From: an uncultured Clostridia bacterium
GTDB lineage: Bacteria; Bacillota; Clostridia; UBA1381
Assembly: GCA_905235885.1 (NCBI GenBank)
Contig: CAJONM010000032.1
Location: 1 to 14,924, forward strand
Direction: 5' to 3'
DNA length: 14,924 nucleotides
Below, one piece after another: positions 1 to 6,271 of this stretch. A model generated the notes under the pieces. It ran no database searches, had not been told where the DNA came from, and saw only the letters and a list, made by a program, of their open reading frames with translations. Numbering within the stretch: the stretch's first letter is position 1; each line of letters begins with the position of its first letter. Both the position numbers and the translations under genes were made by a program.

Positions 1-842
1 CTCATGCGGAAAAACGCGCCGTCATATCCGATCTGGTCATGCACCTTGGAGCCGCGCCTCCGCGCCGCCTCAAAGCCAAGCCCTATCTCAACGCCTTTTA
101 TTGCCTGTATGCTCATGATCGCGAATGCAAGCCGCGCGTCAAGCTTTCTGTCATAATGGACATAGCTGCCCAAACCCGTCGGAACGCCCGTCGCGATCGC
201 GCCGACAACGCCGCCGCACGATTCACCGCTTGCCTTTATCTTATCTATATATTCCATCGCCCTGCGCTCGGCATCCGCGTCCCCAAAGCCTACGGGCGAT
301 GCCGCGACACGCTCAAAAAATCCGTCTGATGAAATATCGGCTGTATCGCAAATGTCGCCTATCGAAACCACATGGCTCTTAAAGCCGATCCCGAACGGCT
401 CTGCGATCTGCCTCGCCAATGCTCCCACCGCCACACGCGCCGCCGTTTCACGCGCCGAGGCGCGTTCAAGAACATTACGAAGATCGCGGTGTCCGTATTT
501 TATTCCGCCCGACAGATCCGCATGACCGGGGCGCGGAAATTCAACGATGCGCTCCGCGCTGCTCTCCTCCGTCCCCATTATAGATGACCAGTTCTGCCAA
601 TCGCGGTTTTCTATCGTCATGGCGATCGGGCTGCCAAGCGTGACGCCGCCGCGTATGCCTGATAACACGTGAGCGGTATCCTTTTCTATCTGCATCCTGC
701 CGCCTCTGCCGTATCCCCTCTGTCTACGGGCAAGCTGCTCGTTGATCTTGTCAAGGCTTATACGGATCCCTGCCGGCACGCCCTCTAATATGACGGTCAG
801 ACATTTTCCGTGCGTCTCACCCGCCGTGAAGTATCTCAACAT
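1..842 (-). CDS. aroC: Chorismate synthase, 3' end beyond the window
   Basis: Catalyses the last step of the shikimate pathway, 5-enolpyruvylshikimate-3-phosphate to chorismate, using reduced FMN; cytoplasmic. I translated the reverse strand from the ATG at 842-840: about 280 codons stay open to the window edge. Residues 8-12 read GETHG, the family's first signature (GESHG-like). RRQRGYGRGGRM at 39-50 is the arginine-rich substrate/cofactor segment, RPGHAD lies at 104-109, and ERASARETAARV at 126-137 matches the second signature. The start is supported by AGGTGAG six bases upstream on the minus strand and by a promoter at 885-913. The family is usually 350-390 residues, so roughly the last quarter, with the third signature, is missing. 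The gene is divergent from the tRNA operon. Identification is secure; nothing suggests decay. Confidence 0.95.
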   Translation of the reverse strand, partial: MLRYFTAGETHGKCLTVILEGVPAGIRISLDKINEQLARRQRGYGRGGRMQIEKDTAHVLSGIRGGVTLGSPIAMTIENRDWQNWSSIMGTEESSAERIVEFPRPGHADLSGGIKYGHRDLRNVLERASARETAARVAVGALARQIAEPFGIGFKSHVVSIGDICDTADISSDGFFERVAASPVGFGDADAERRAMEYIDKIKASGESCGGVVGAIATGVPTGLGSYVHYDRKLDARLAFAIMSIQAIKGVEIGLGFEAARRRGSKVHDQIGYDGAFFRM

Positions 843-884
843 AATAAACTCACCTGCTATTGTTTTTTTAACCGTATTTATAAT

Positions 885-913
885 ATTTTATCACTTTTTT
901 TCGACTTTTTCAA
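885..913 (-). promoter_or_regulatory. SigA-type promoter for aroC
   Basis: Read on the minus strand, TTGAAA (complement of 908-913) and TAAAAT (complement of 885-890) are separated by exactly 17 bases. The start of transcription would lie about 35 bases before the aroC ATG. The block is AT-rich, so some match is expected by chance, but spacing and position fit. Confidence 0.6.
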
Positions 914-953
914 CCCTTAACATAATTTATTCACAATTTTTTATCAAAATTGC

Positions 954-982
954 TTGACAAAGTACCGACAAATGAGTATAAT
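954..982 (+). promoter_or_regulatory. Consensus SigA promoter of the tRNA operon
   Basis: Perfect -35 TTGACA (954-959) and perfect -10 TATAAT (977-982) with a 17-base spacer. The predicted start, about 988-990, lies a few bases before the mature tRNA-Trp end at 996. Such consensus promoters are typical of stable RNA operons. Confidence 0.92.
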
Positions 983-995
983 GTTATGTGTTCAT

Positions 996-1071
996 AGGGG
1001 TGTAGCTCAGTTGGTAGAGCATCGGTCTCCAAAACCGAGTGCCCAAGGTTCGAGTCCTTGTACCCCTGCCA
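996..1071 (+). tRNA. tRNA-Trp (anticodon CCA)
   Basis: A 76-base cloverleaf with encoded CCA. Acceptor arms AGGGGTG and TACCCCT pair over seven positions (one G-U). The D stem is GCTC/GAGC; the anticodon stem TCGGT/ACCGA encloses CTCCAAA with anticodon CCA; the T arm contains GGTTCGAGTCC. The discriminator base is G, as usual for bacterial tRNA-Trp. First gene of a two-tRNA transcript. Confidence 0.96.
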
Positions 1072-1098
1072 AGCGACTTCGCTTTTTGGAGTCGCTTT
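1071..1098 (+). other. Intergenic hairpin between the two tRNAs
   Basis: AAGCGAC (1071-1077) and GTCGCTT (1091-1097) form a 7-bp stem with a 13-base loop, filling most of the 33-base spacer. Only a short T stretch follows, so it could be a weak attenuating terminator or a processing signal between the tRNAs. The stem reuses the last A of the tRNA-Trp CCA end. Confidence 0.45.
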
Positions 1099-1104
1099 CT
1101 ATAT

Positions 1105-1180
<76 letters not shown>

Positions 1181-1188
1181 GAAGGTTT

Positions 1189-1232
1189 CGCGTCCCGATA
1201 TGCCAAAACCGGCATAGGGGGCGTGATTTTTT
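1189..1232 (+). terminator. Rho-independent terminator of the tRNA operon
   Basis: A two-part stem: CGCGTCCC (1189-1196) pairs with GGGGCGTG (1218-1225, two G-U pairs), and TATGCC (1199-1204) pairs with GGCATA (1211-1216) around a six-base loop. A run of six T follows at 1227-1232. It starts nine bases after tRNA-Ala. Confidence 0.85.
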
Positions 1233-1300
1233 ATACTTTTGAAAATCCATAGCTTTCAATGAAGAGTATCTCTCATTCATGTTTGGCATCAAAAATTGTG

Positions 1301-1329
1301 TTGACTTTTAAACCAATTAAATGTATAAT
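1301..1329 (+). promoter_or_regulatory. SigA promoter for the DUF4160-DUF2442 genes
   Basis: TTGACT (1301-1306) and TATAAT (1324-1329) with a 17-base spacer. The predicted start near 1336 lies only about six bases before an in-frame ATG at 1342, which argues for the later ATG at 1360 as the true start. No operator-like palindrome was found across it. Confidence 0.85.
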
Positions 1330-1359
1330 TGAAATAGAAATATGAAGGGAGATTTATTT

Positions 1360-1626
1360 ATGCCTACACTAAGCATTTTCTTTGGAATTATTGTAAAAAT
1401 GTATAATGAAAAAGGTGGGAAGCATAATATGCCTCATATTCATGCAGAGTATCAGGATGATAATGTTGTCATGGATTTAGATGGAAATATTATCGAAGGA
1501 GATCTTCCAAAATCCAAACTCAATCTTCTTACTGCATGGATACAGATACACAGAGAAGATCTTGAAGCTAATTGGAAACTATTATCCGATGGTGACGGCT
1601 ATTTCAAGATCGATCCATTGAGATAA
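1360..1626 (+). CDS. DUF4160 family protein
   Basis: An 88-residue protein. The N-terminus (MPTLSIFFGIIVKMY), the PHIHAEY motif at 25-31 and the tail beginning LTAWIQIHREDLEANW are the hallmarks of DUF4160. No biochemical function is established that I know of. Genes of this family are often found next to DUF2442 genes, as here (11 bases to the next start), so a toxin-antitoxin-like module has been suspected; that remains inference. I chose the ATG at 1360 because AAGGGAG lies eight bases before it; an in-frame ATG at 1342 has no ribosome site and would start almost at the transcript end. The conserved histidines H26 and H28 could bind metal or act in catalysis, but this is not shown. The gene is AT-rich compared with the housekeeping genes nearby. 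Confidence 0.85.
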   Translation: MPTLSIFFGIIVKMYNEKGGKHNMPHIHAEYQDDNVVMDLDGNIIEGDLPKSKLNLLTAWIQIHREDLEANWKLLSDGDGYFKIDPLR

Positions 1627-1637
1627 GGAGGGTTTTT

Positions 1638-1877
1638 ATGAAATATCCAAAAGTAATCGATGTTAAGCCCGAACAGGACTATACTATAATAGTGACCTAC
1701 GAAACCGGCGAAATAAAAACATTTGATGTCTCCCCATACATTTCAGGCAACTGGTTTGGTAAACTCAAAGATCCTGATGTGTTTAACACTGTTCACCCTT
1801 GCGGTGATACTGTTGAATGGAGCGGCGGACAGGACATTGCACCGCATGAGCTTTTTGAAATGTCGGTTGTTGTGTAA
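1638..1877 (+). CDS. DUF2442 family protein
   Basis: A 79-residue protein. KYPKVIDVKPEQDYTI at 2-17, the FDVSPYI segment, the LKDPDVFNTV segment and the ending DIAPHELFE match DUF2442. Members are small acidic beta-rich proteins, usually partners of DUF4160 or of other toxin-like genes, and are generally guessed to be the antitoxin or DNA-binding half. A perfect AGGAGG (1626-1631) sits six bases before the ATG, so it is probably translated strongly and co-transcribed with the DUF4160 gene. Family assignment is firm; function is inference from gene neighbourhood. Confidence 0.88.
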   Translation: MKYPKVIDVKPEQDYTIIVTYETGEIKTFDVSPYISGNWFGKLKDPDVFNTVHPCGDTVEWSGGQDIAPHELFEMSVVV

Positions 1878-1910
1878 TTATAATATATCAAATGTGGAGT
1901 GATTTTAAGT

Positions 1911-2191
1911 ATGCGTTTTAGTGAAGTTATTACTACTCTTATTTTTGATGGAAATCCTAATGGAATGATCATGTGTGAACTCTTCAACTGGAATGGACGA
2001 GTATATAAAATCTCCCGAAACGAACTTAATAAATTTTCAGATTAGATGGATTTGTAGTGCATAAGGATTCAAAAACAGCAAATAGTACTACAGCTGCTGC
2101 AATCGTAATGGGGCGGAATGCAAACGGAAGAACAGAATGGAAAACAAATGAACACCGATCTATAAAAGATATTGAAGAAGAAAGTATTTGA
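1911..2191 (+). pseudogene. Remnant of a GIY-YIG/DUF4357 protein with internal deletion
   Basis: Two pieces of one family lie end to end in different frames. Bases 1911-2045 encode 44 residues beginning MRFSEVITTLIFDGNPNGM, the N-terminal beta domain seen in GIY-YIG proteins that carry DUF4357. Bases 2042-2191 are open in another frame and read LDGFVVHKDSKTAN, then AAAIVMGRNANGRTEWK, the DUF4357 C-terminal end, stopping at TGA 2189-2191. The middle of a normal protein of about 280-300 residues, including the GIY-YIG nuclease fold, is absent. A start with GGAGTG upstream survives. It follows the DUF2442 gene by 33 bases in the same direction, so it may once have been the third gene of the operon. 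The family match is from memory of conserved residues. Confidence 0.75.
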
Positions 2192-2233
2192 ATACTTAAC
2201 AAACCCACTCAAATGCGATCAGATACATATAAA

Positions 2234-2357
2234 AAGCGGCATGCAGGCGTATGCCTAAAAAACAAAGAATAGTGAATAAACAACAAATAAGAAAGATGAA
2301 TGGTTTTATGCCGCTTCCGTATTATTTTTTATCCACTGTTTTTTTTATTTATTCTTT
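2234..2357. repeat. Crossing inverted repeats
   Basis: AAGCGGCAT (2234-2242) is repeated inverted as ATGCCGCTT (2308-2316). Between them AAAGAATAGTGAATAAAC (2264-2281) has an imperfect inverted counterpart beyond the second arm: TTTTTTATCCACTGTT at 2326-2341 and TATTCTTT at about 2350-2357. The pairs cross rather than nest. The first arm can also pair locally through GGCAT with ATGCC at 2251-2255. It could be the worn end of a small mobile element or an RNA structure; low sequence complexity limits confidence. Confidence 0.4.
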
Positions 2358-2412
2358 ATGCAGATGAAAATGGGAAAAACATAGTAAACATTGCAAAAGG
2401 GATATAAAATCA

Positions 2413-2441
2413 TTGCTTTTTTCTATTAAATATGCTATACT
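2413..2441 (+). promoter_or_regulatory. Probable SigA promoter for the serpin gene
   Basis: TTGCTT (2413-2418) and TATACT (2436-2441) with a 17-base spacer. If used, it gives a leader of about 210 bases before the ATG at 2660, unusually long for this window. A start closer to the gene cannot be excluded. Confidence 0.55.
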
Positions 2442-2490
2442 TAAATTAACGATCAGCTGAGCGGATACTGATTTGAATGCCTGAAATAAC

Positions 2491-2525
2491 CGGCTTCTAT
2501 GTATATAAAAATGTTCTTTAAGCCG
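2491..2525 (+). other. Leader hairpin 1 of the serpin transcript
   Basis: CGGCTT (2491-2496) can pair with AAGCCG (2520-2525) across a 23-base AT-rich loop. On its own this is a weak stem; it matters mainly because two further inverted pairs follow in the same leader. Confidence 0.35.
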
Positions 2526-2554
2526 AAGAAATACAGAAATGAGTCAGTTGATGG

Positions 2555-2569
2555 TTGATACGGTATCAA
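2555..2569. promoter_or_regulatory. 15-base palindrome, candidate operator
   Basis: TTGATAC, one central G, then GTATCAA: a perfect inverted repeat with 7-base arms. Its size and symmetry are those of a dimeric repressor site, for example of a GntR- or LacI-type regulator, though the regulator is unknown. It lies between the predicted promoter and the serpin start, where a bound protein would block elongation or a downstream promoter. Confidence 0.5.
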
Positions 2570-2572
2570 AAT

Positions 2573-2620
2573 TGCCGCCCCTTTAAATCGGAATTAAAAG
2601 GCTCGATTGCAAAGGCGGCA
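2573..2620 (+). other. Leader hairpin 2 before the serpin start
   Basis: TGCCGCC (2573-2579) pairs with GGCGGCA (2614-2620); inside, CCTTT (2579-2583) can pair with AAAGG (2597-2601). The outer stem is GC-rich in an AT-rich leader, so it is likely to fold. It ends 40 bases before the ATG and has no T run, so it is not a simple terminator. Confidence 0.5.
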
Positions 2621-2659
2621 CAGCTATGATAGACCAAGAAAAAAACGAGGTGTTTTTGA

Positions 2660-4138
2660 ATGAAAAAATATATTTACGCATTTATCGCAATATGTGCGAT
2701 TTCCATATCGACAGTCCATGCGGCAGACGATATAACGATCCTCATAAACGAGACCGAAGCGGTGTTCGGGCAGGAGCCGTTTATTGACGACGGAACAACG
2801 CTTGTTCCGATGCGCGCCATATTCGAGGAGCTGGGCGCGTCGGTTGAATGGGACGGCGACAGCAGGACTATAACATCACAAAAAGACGATACGGTGATCG
2901 TTTTAGGCATAGACGATCCGCAGATGACGGTAAACGGTGCAAGCTATACTCTTGAAAAGGCACCGATCATAGTAGATGATTTTACATATGTTCCGCTGCG
3001 TGCCGTATCGGAGGCGTTCGGCTGCGGCGTTGACTGGGACGGTGACAGCCGCACCGTTACGATAACATATACAGACGATATATATGCCGACAGCGATTAT
3101 GTTGCCGAATTTATGAAGAATATGCCCGATAACGAAAACTATATCATATCTCCGCTGTCGCTGAAGCTGGCAATGATGATGCTTGCAAACGGCGCGGAGG
3201 GCAAAACCCAAGCAGAAATACTCAGTGCGTTCGGGGTGGATGATATTGAGGCGTATAACGCCTACGCAAAGGAAATGAGCAAAGATATATGCGGCAGTGA
3301 TGACGGCGTTATATCCATCGCAAATTCGATTTGGTTCAACAAGGACTATTACAAGCTTGACGACGCCGATTTTTCCGACGCGTATAAAGAGGTCATCACC
3401 GACAGCTACAGCGGAAACGCGGAAACCGTCACCGACAATGACAGCGTGGAGCGCGTAAACGATTGGGTGACCGAAAAAACGAATGGCAAGATAAGCGAGC
3501 TGCTTTCAGATGGTGACCGTAATTATCTTCTCGCGCTCGTCAATGCCATATATATGAAATCGGAGTGGGAAAACAAATTCGATCCAAGAGACACATATGA
3601 AGGCACATTTATCGATATAAACGGCAATGAAAAGAAGATCGATTTTATGCACGGCAAGGATTACTACGGATATTTCCGCGACGAGGATACGGAAATACTC
3701 CGTATGCCGTACAAAAACGGCGTGTCAATGTATGTCGTTCTGGGAGATACCTCCACATTCAGCCGCGATATACTTGAAATGTACGCCAGAGAGGTGAAGG
3801 TGACCTTCCCTAAGTTCAGCTCGGACTATACCGTCAAGCTGGAGGAGATACTTCAAAATATGGGCGTGCGCTCGATATTTGCGGACTTCAATACCGAGCT
3901 TGATCCCATGGTGCAGAATGTTCCCGAACCGATCAAGGTAGCGAAAGCGATCCAGAAAGCGGTAATAGATGTTGACGAGGAAGGCACCGAGGCGGCAGCC
4001 GCGACCGCGATCATCGCGGTGGGCGCAACGGCTGTTGCGGACGACTCCGTATACTTTATCGCCGACAGGCCGTTTACCTACTACATCATAGATGACAACT
4101 ACGGCGAGGTATTGTTCGCCGGAAGATATGTAAAATAA
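2660..4138 (+). CDS. Secreted stalk-domain serpin (serine protease inhibitor)
   Basis: A 492-residue exported protein. Residues 1-21 are a signal peptide with a likely cut after VHA. Residues about 25-137 form a copper amine oxidase N-terminal (stalk) domain with two internal copies: TLVPMRAIFEELG...WDGDSRTI (47-71) and TYVPLRAVSEAFG...WDGDSRTV (109-133). Residues about 146-492 are a complete serpin: ISPLSLKLAMMMLANGA, NAIYMKSEWENKFDP, the hinge EEGTEAAAATA from 440, and the ending RPFTYYIIDDNYGEVLFAGR. Small residues at P14-P8 are typical of inhibitory serpins. Counting from the hinge puts P1-P1' at A456-T457, suggesting elastase- or subtilisin-like targets; this is inference. The stalk probably holds the inhibitor at or near the cell surface. 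The start has GAGGTG nine bases upstream. The gene is monocistronic and has no obvious terminator. Confidence 0.93.
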   Translation: MKKYIYAFIAICAISISTVHAADDITILINETEAVFGQEPFIDDGTTLVPMRAIFEELGASVEWDGDSRTITSQKDDTVIVLGIDDPQMTVNGASYTLEKAPIIVDDFTYVPLRAVSEAFGCGVDWDGDSRTVTITYTDDIYADSDYVAEFMKNMPDNENYIISPLSLKLAMMMLANGAEGKTQAEILSAFGVDDIEAYNAYAKEMSKDICGSDDGVISIANSIWFNKDYYKLDDADFSDAYKEVITDSYSGNAETVTDNDSVERVNDWVTEKTNGKISELLSDGDRNYLLALVNAIYMKSEWENKFDPRDTYEGTFIDINGNEKKIDFMHGKDYYGYFRDEDTEILRMPYKNGVSMYVVLGDTSTFSRDILEMYAREVKVTFPKFSSDYTVKLEEILQNMGVRSIFADFNTELDPMVQNVPEPIKVAKAIQKAVIDVDEEGTEAAAATAIIAVGATAVADDSVYFIADRPFTYYIIDDNYGEVLFAGRYVK

Positions 4139-4158
4139 ACAAAATGAAACCAAAAGGC

Positions 4159-4187
4159 TTGACACCTGTAATAAAGAGTGATAATAT
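4159..4187 (+). promoter_or_regulatory. SigA promoter of the asd-dapA-dapB-nth operon
   Basis: TTGACA (4159-4164) and TAATAT (4182-4187) with a 17-base spacer. The start near 4194 leaves a leader of about 50 bases, too short for a lysine riboswitch. Confidence 0.85.
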
Positions 4188-4223
4188 ATTATAATGTATA
4201 AATATAATTATGCAGCTTTTTAT

Positions 4224-4238
4224 GAAAGGAGCTAACGG
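4224..4238 (+). promoter_or_regulatory. Extended ribosome binding element of asd
   Basis: GAAAGGAGCTAACGG ends eight bases before the asd ATG. The core AAAGGAG is therefore 15 bases from the start codon, longer than usual. The same 15 bases occur at the same distance before mnmE (11156-11170). Confidence 0.55.
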
Positions 4239-4246
4239 TCACAATA

Positions 4247-5350
4247 ATGAAAGCAAAATATAATGTCGGAATAATAGGCGCTACGGGAATGGTAGGACAG
4301 CGGTTCATAACGCTGCTTGCCGATCATCCGTGGTATGATATAAAGGCGCTTGCCGCATCGCCAAGAAGCGCGGGAAAGGCGTATAAGGACGCGGTAGGCA
4401 AAAAATGGTGCATGAAAGGCGATATTCCTGAAAATGTCGCTGATATGACGGTCATGAACGCGCAGGATGATGTGGAAAAGATCGCGGCTATGGTCGATTT
4501 CGTATTCTGTGCCGTTGATATGAAAAAGGATGATATAAAGGCGCTTGAGTACGCATACGCAAAGGCGGAATGCCCCGTTGTTTCAAATAACAGCGCACAT
4601 CGGCATACGCCGGATGTGCCGATGATAATCCCGGAAATAAATCCGCAGCATCTTGATATTATCCCGTCCCAGCGCAGACGGCTCGGAACGAAGCGCGGAT
4701 TTGTCGCGGTAAAGTCCAACTGCTCGCTGCAATCGTATCTTCCGGCAATGGCGGTCATAAACAGGAAATACCCCATCGGACGCGCTCTTGTTACGACCTA
4801 TCAGGCAATATCGGGCGCAGGCAAGACCTTTGAAACATGGCCGGAAATGCAGGATAACCTTATCCCCTATATCGGCGGTGAGGAGAACAAGTCCGAGGTC
4901 GAGCCGAATAAGATACTCGGTCATATAGAAAACGGCGAGATAGTTCCGTCGTCGGAGCTTGAGATAGAATGCCAGACATATCGCGTACCCGTATCGGACG
5001 GACATACGGCGGCAATATTCTTCTCGTTTAAAGACGGCATAGAAAAACCGTCCGTTGACGAAATACAGGATATGTGGCGCAAATATGAGGGCGAGCCGCA
5101 AAAGCTCGGTCTGCCGCATGCGCCGAAGCAGTTTATCTATGTATATACGGAGGAGAATGAGCCTGATATGCCGCAGATAAAAACGGCGCGTGAGATAGAC
5201 GGCGGAATGGCGATCTCATGCGGACGGCTCAGAAAATCGGTGCAGTATGATTATAAAATGGTTTCAATGAGCCATAACACACTAAGAGGCGCGGCAGGCG
5301 GCGCGGTGCTGCTGGCAGAGCTTCTGACCGCAAAGGGATATATGGATTGA
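4247..5350 (+). CDS. asd: Aspartate-semialdehyde dehydrogenase, archaeal/fungal type
   Basis: Reduces beta-aspartyl phosphate to aspartate 4-semialdehyde with NADPH, the branch point to lysine/DAP and to threonine and methionine; cytoplasmic. It has 367 residues. GATGMVG at 11-17 is the nucleotide-binding loop, C160 in KSNCS is the catalytic thiol, and H254 in VSDGHTA is the acid/base. The YQAISGAGK segment (186-194) and overall length fit the archaeal/fungal branch rather than the classical E. coli form. First gene of the operon, 19 bases before the dapA ATG. Upstream is a SigA promoter and the extended GAAAGGAG element. No irregularities. Confidence 0.94.
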   Translation: MKAKYNVGIIGATGMVGQRFITLLADHPWYDIKALAASPRSAGKAYKDAVGKKWCMKGDIPENVADMTVMNAQDDVEKIAAMVDFVFCAVDMKKDDIKALEYAYAKAECPVVSNNSAHRHTPDVPMIIPEINPQHLDIIPSQRRRLGTKRGFVAVKSNCSLQSYLPAMAVINRKYPIGRALVTTYQAISGAGKTFETWPEMQDNLIPYIGGEENKSEVEPNKILGHIENGEIVPSSELEIECQTYRVPVSDGHTAAIFFSFKDGIEKPSVDEIQDMWRKYEGEPQKLGLPHAPKQFIYVYTEENEPDMPQIKTAREIDGGMAISCGRLRKSVQYDYKMVSMSHNTLRGAAGGAVLLAELLTAKGYMD

Positions 5351-5369
5351 TCGAAAGGGGTTTTTGAAA

Positions 5370-6254
5370 ATGGCAAAAACATTACCGTTTACCGGCTCGG
5401 CAGTAGCGATAGTTACTCCGTTTGACGGGTACAAAACAGATTATGACGCATTGGGCGAGCTTATCGAGTGGCATATAGCCGACGGTACCGATGCGATCGT
5501 TATATGCGGCACAACGGGCGAGGCATCGACCATGCCGGATGCGGAGCATCTTGCGGCGATCAAATATACGATCGAGAAAGCGGCAGGCAGAATACCTGTT
5601 ATCGCCGGCACAGGCTCAAACGAAACGGCACATGCCATTGAGCTGTCGAAGAAGGCGGAGGAATACGGCGCTGACGGTCTTTTGCAGGTAACTCCCTATT
5701 ACAACAAGACGACCCAGCGCGGACTTGTCGCGCACTTTACGGCTATCGCAAATGCCGTAAAGATCCCTGTGATACTTTACAATGTACCGTCAAGGACGGG
5801 CATGGCGATCTCCATAGACGCGTTAAAGGAGCTTGCAAAGGTGGAGAACATCGTCGCGATAAAGGAAGCGAGCGGCGATATATCATATACGGCAAAGGTT
5901 GCCGCGCAGGTGCCGGAGCTGTACATATACTCCGGAAACGACGATATGATAGTACCCGTAATGTCCCTGGGCGGCAAGGGCGTCATATCGGTTCTGGCAA
6001 ACATTATGCCGCGCCAGACGCACGATCTGTGCCGGGCATATTTAGACGGAAGATGCCAAGAGGCTGCAAAGATGCAGCTTGAGTATCTTGATCTTATAAA
6101 CAAGCTGTTTATCGAGGTCAACCCGATACCGGTCAAGACCGCGCTCAATCTTATGGGCAAAAAGGCAGGAAATCTGCGTTTGCCGCTTGTGGATATGGCA
6201 CCGGATAATTTAGAGGCGCTCAAGGCGGCAATGGCAAAGCAAAATCTGATCTGA
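5370..6254 (+). CDS. dapA: 4-hydroxy-tetrahydrodipicolinate synthase
   Basis: Condenses pyruvate with aspartate semialdehyde, the first committed step to DAP and lysine. It has 294 residues, the normal size, as a (beta/alpha)8 barrel. GTTGE lies at 47-51, Y111 and Y137 complete the proton relay with T49, R142 in NVPSRTG binds substrate, and K165 in AIKEASGD forms the Schiff base; each is four positions later than in E. coli. I chose the ATG at 5370, nine bases after GAAAGGGG. An in-frame TTG at 5364 is only three bases from that site and is less likely. Second gene of the operon, 17 bases before dapB. Confidence 0.96.
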   Translation: MAKTLPFTGSAVAIVTPFDGYKTDYDALGELIEWHIADGTDAIVICGTTGEASTMPDAEHLAAIKYTIEKAAGRIPVIAGTGSNETAHAIELSKKAEEYGADGLLQVTPYYNKTTQRGLVAHFTAIANAVKIPVILYNVPSRTGMAISIDALKELAKVENIVAIKEASGDISYTAKVAAQVPELYIYSGNDDMIVPVMSLGGKGVISVLANIMPRQTHDLCRAYLDGRCQEAAKMQLEYLDLINKLFIEVNPIPVKTALNLMGKKAGNLRLPLVDMAPDNLEALKAAMAKQNLI

Positions 6255-6271
6255 TCCGAAAGGAAAACATA

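Larger units (their letters stand above)
2192..2659 (+). other. Gene-free AT-rich interval with inverted repeats
   Basis: About 470 bases with no convincing coding frame. It holds the 9-bp inverted repeat AAGCGGCAT/ATGCCGCTT (2234-2242, 2308-2316), a second imperfect AT-rich inverted pair (2264-2281 against 2326-2357), a promoter for the serpin gene, and a structured leader with a palindrome. I saw no transposase fragment and no direct repeat that would mark an insertion. Confidence 0.6.

Noticed and set aside
39..957. Several plus-strand open frames of 70-96 codons across 39-957
   Set aside because: Those within 39-842 lie opposite aroC, whose minus-strand frame is open to the edge and carries all expected motifs. 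They have no ribosome sites or recognisable protein features, and the last one runs through AT-rich promoter DNA.
3725..4165. Minus-strand open frame of 146 codons opposite the serpin, and similar long antisense frames opposite dapA, dapB, mnmE and others
   Set aside because: They mirror the codon structure of confirmed genes, lack ribosome sites and show no protein family features.
4188..4246. Lysine riboswitch before asd
   Set aside because: The leader from the predicted start is only about 50 bases, far below the size of the lysine riboswitch, and no matching stems were seen.
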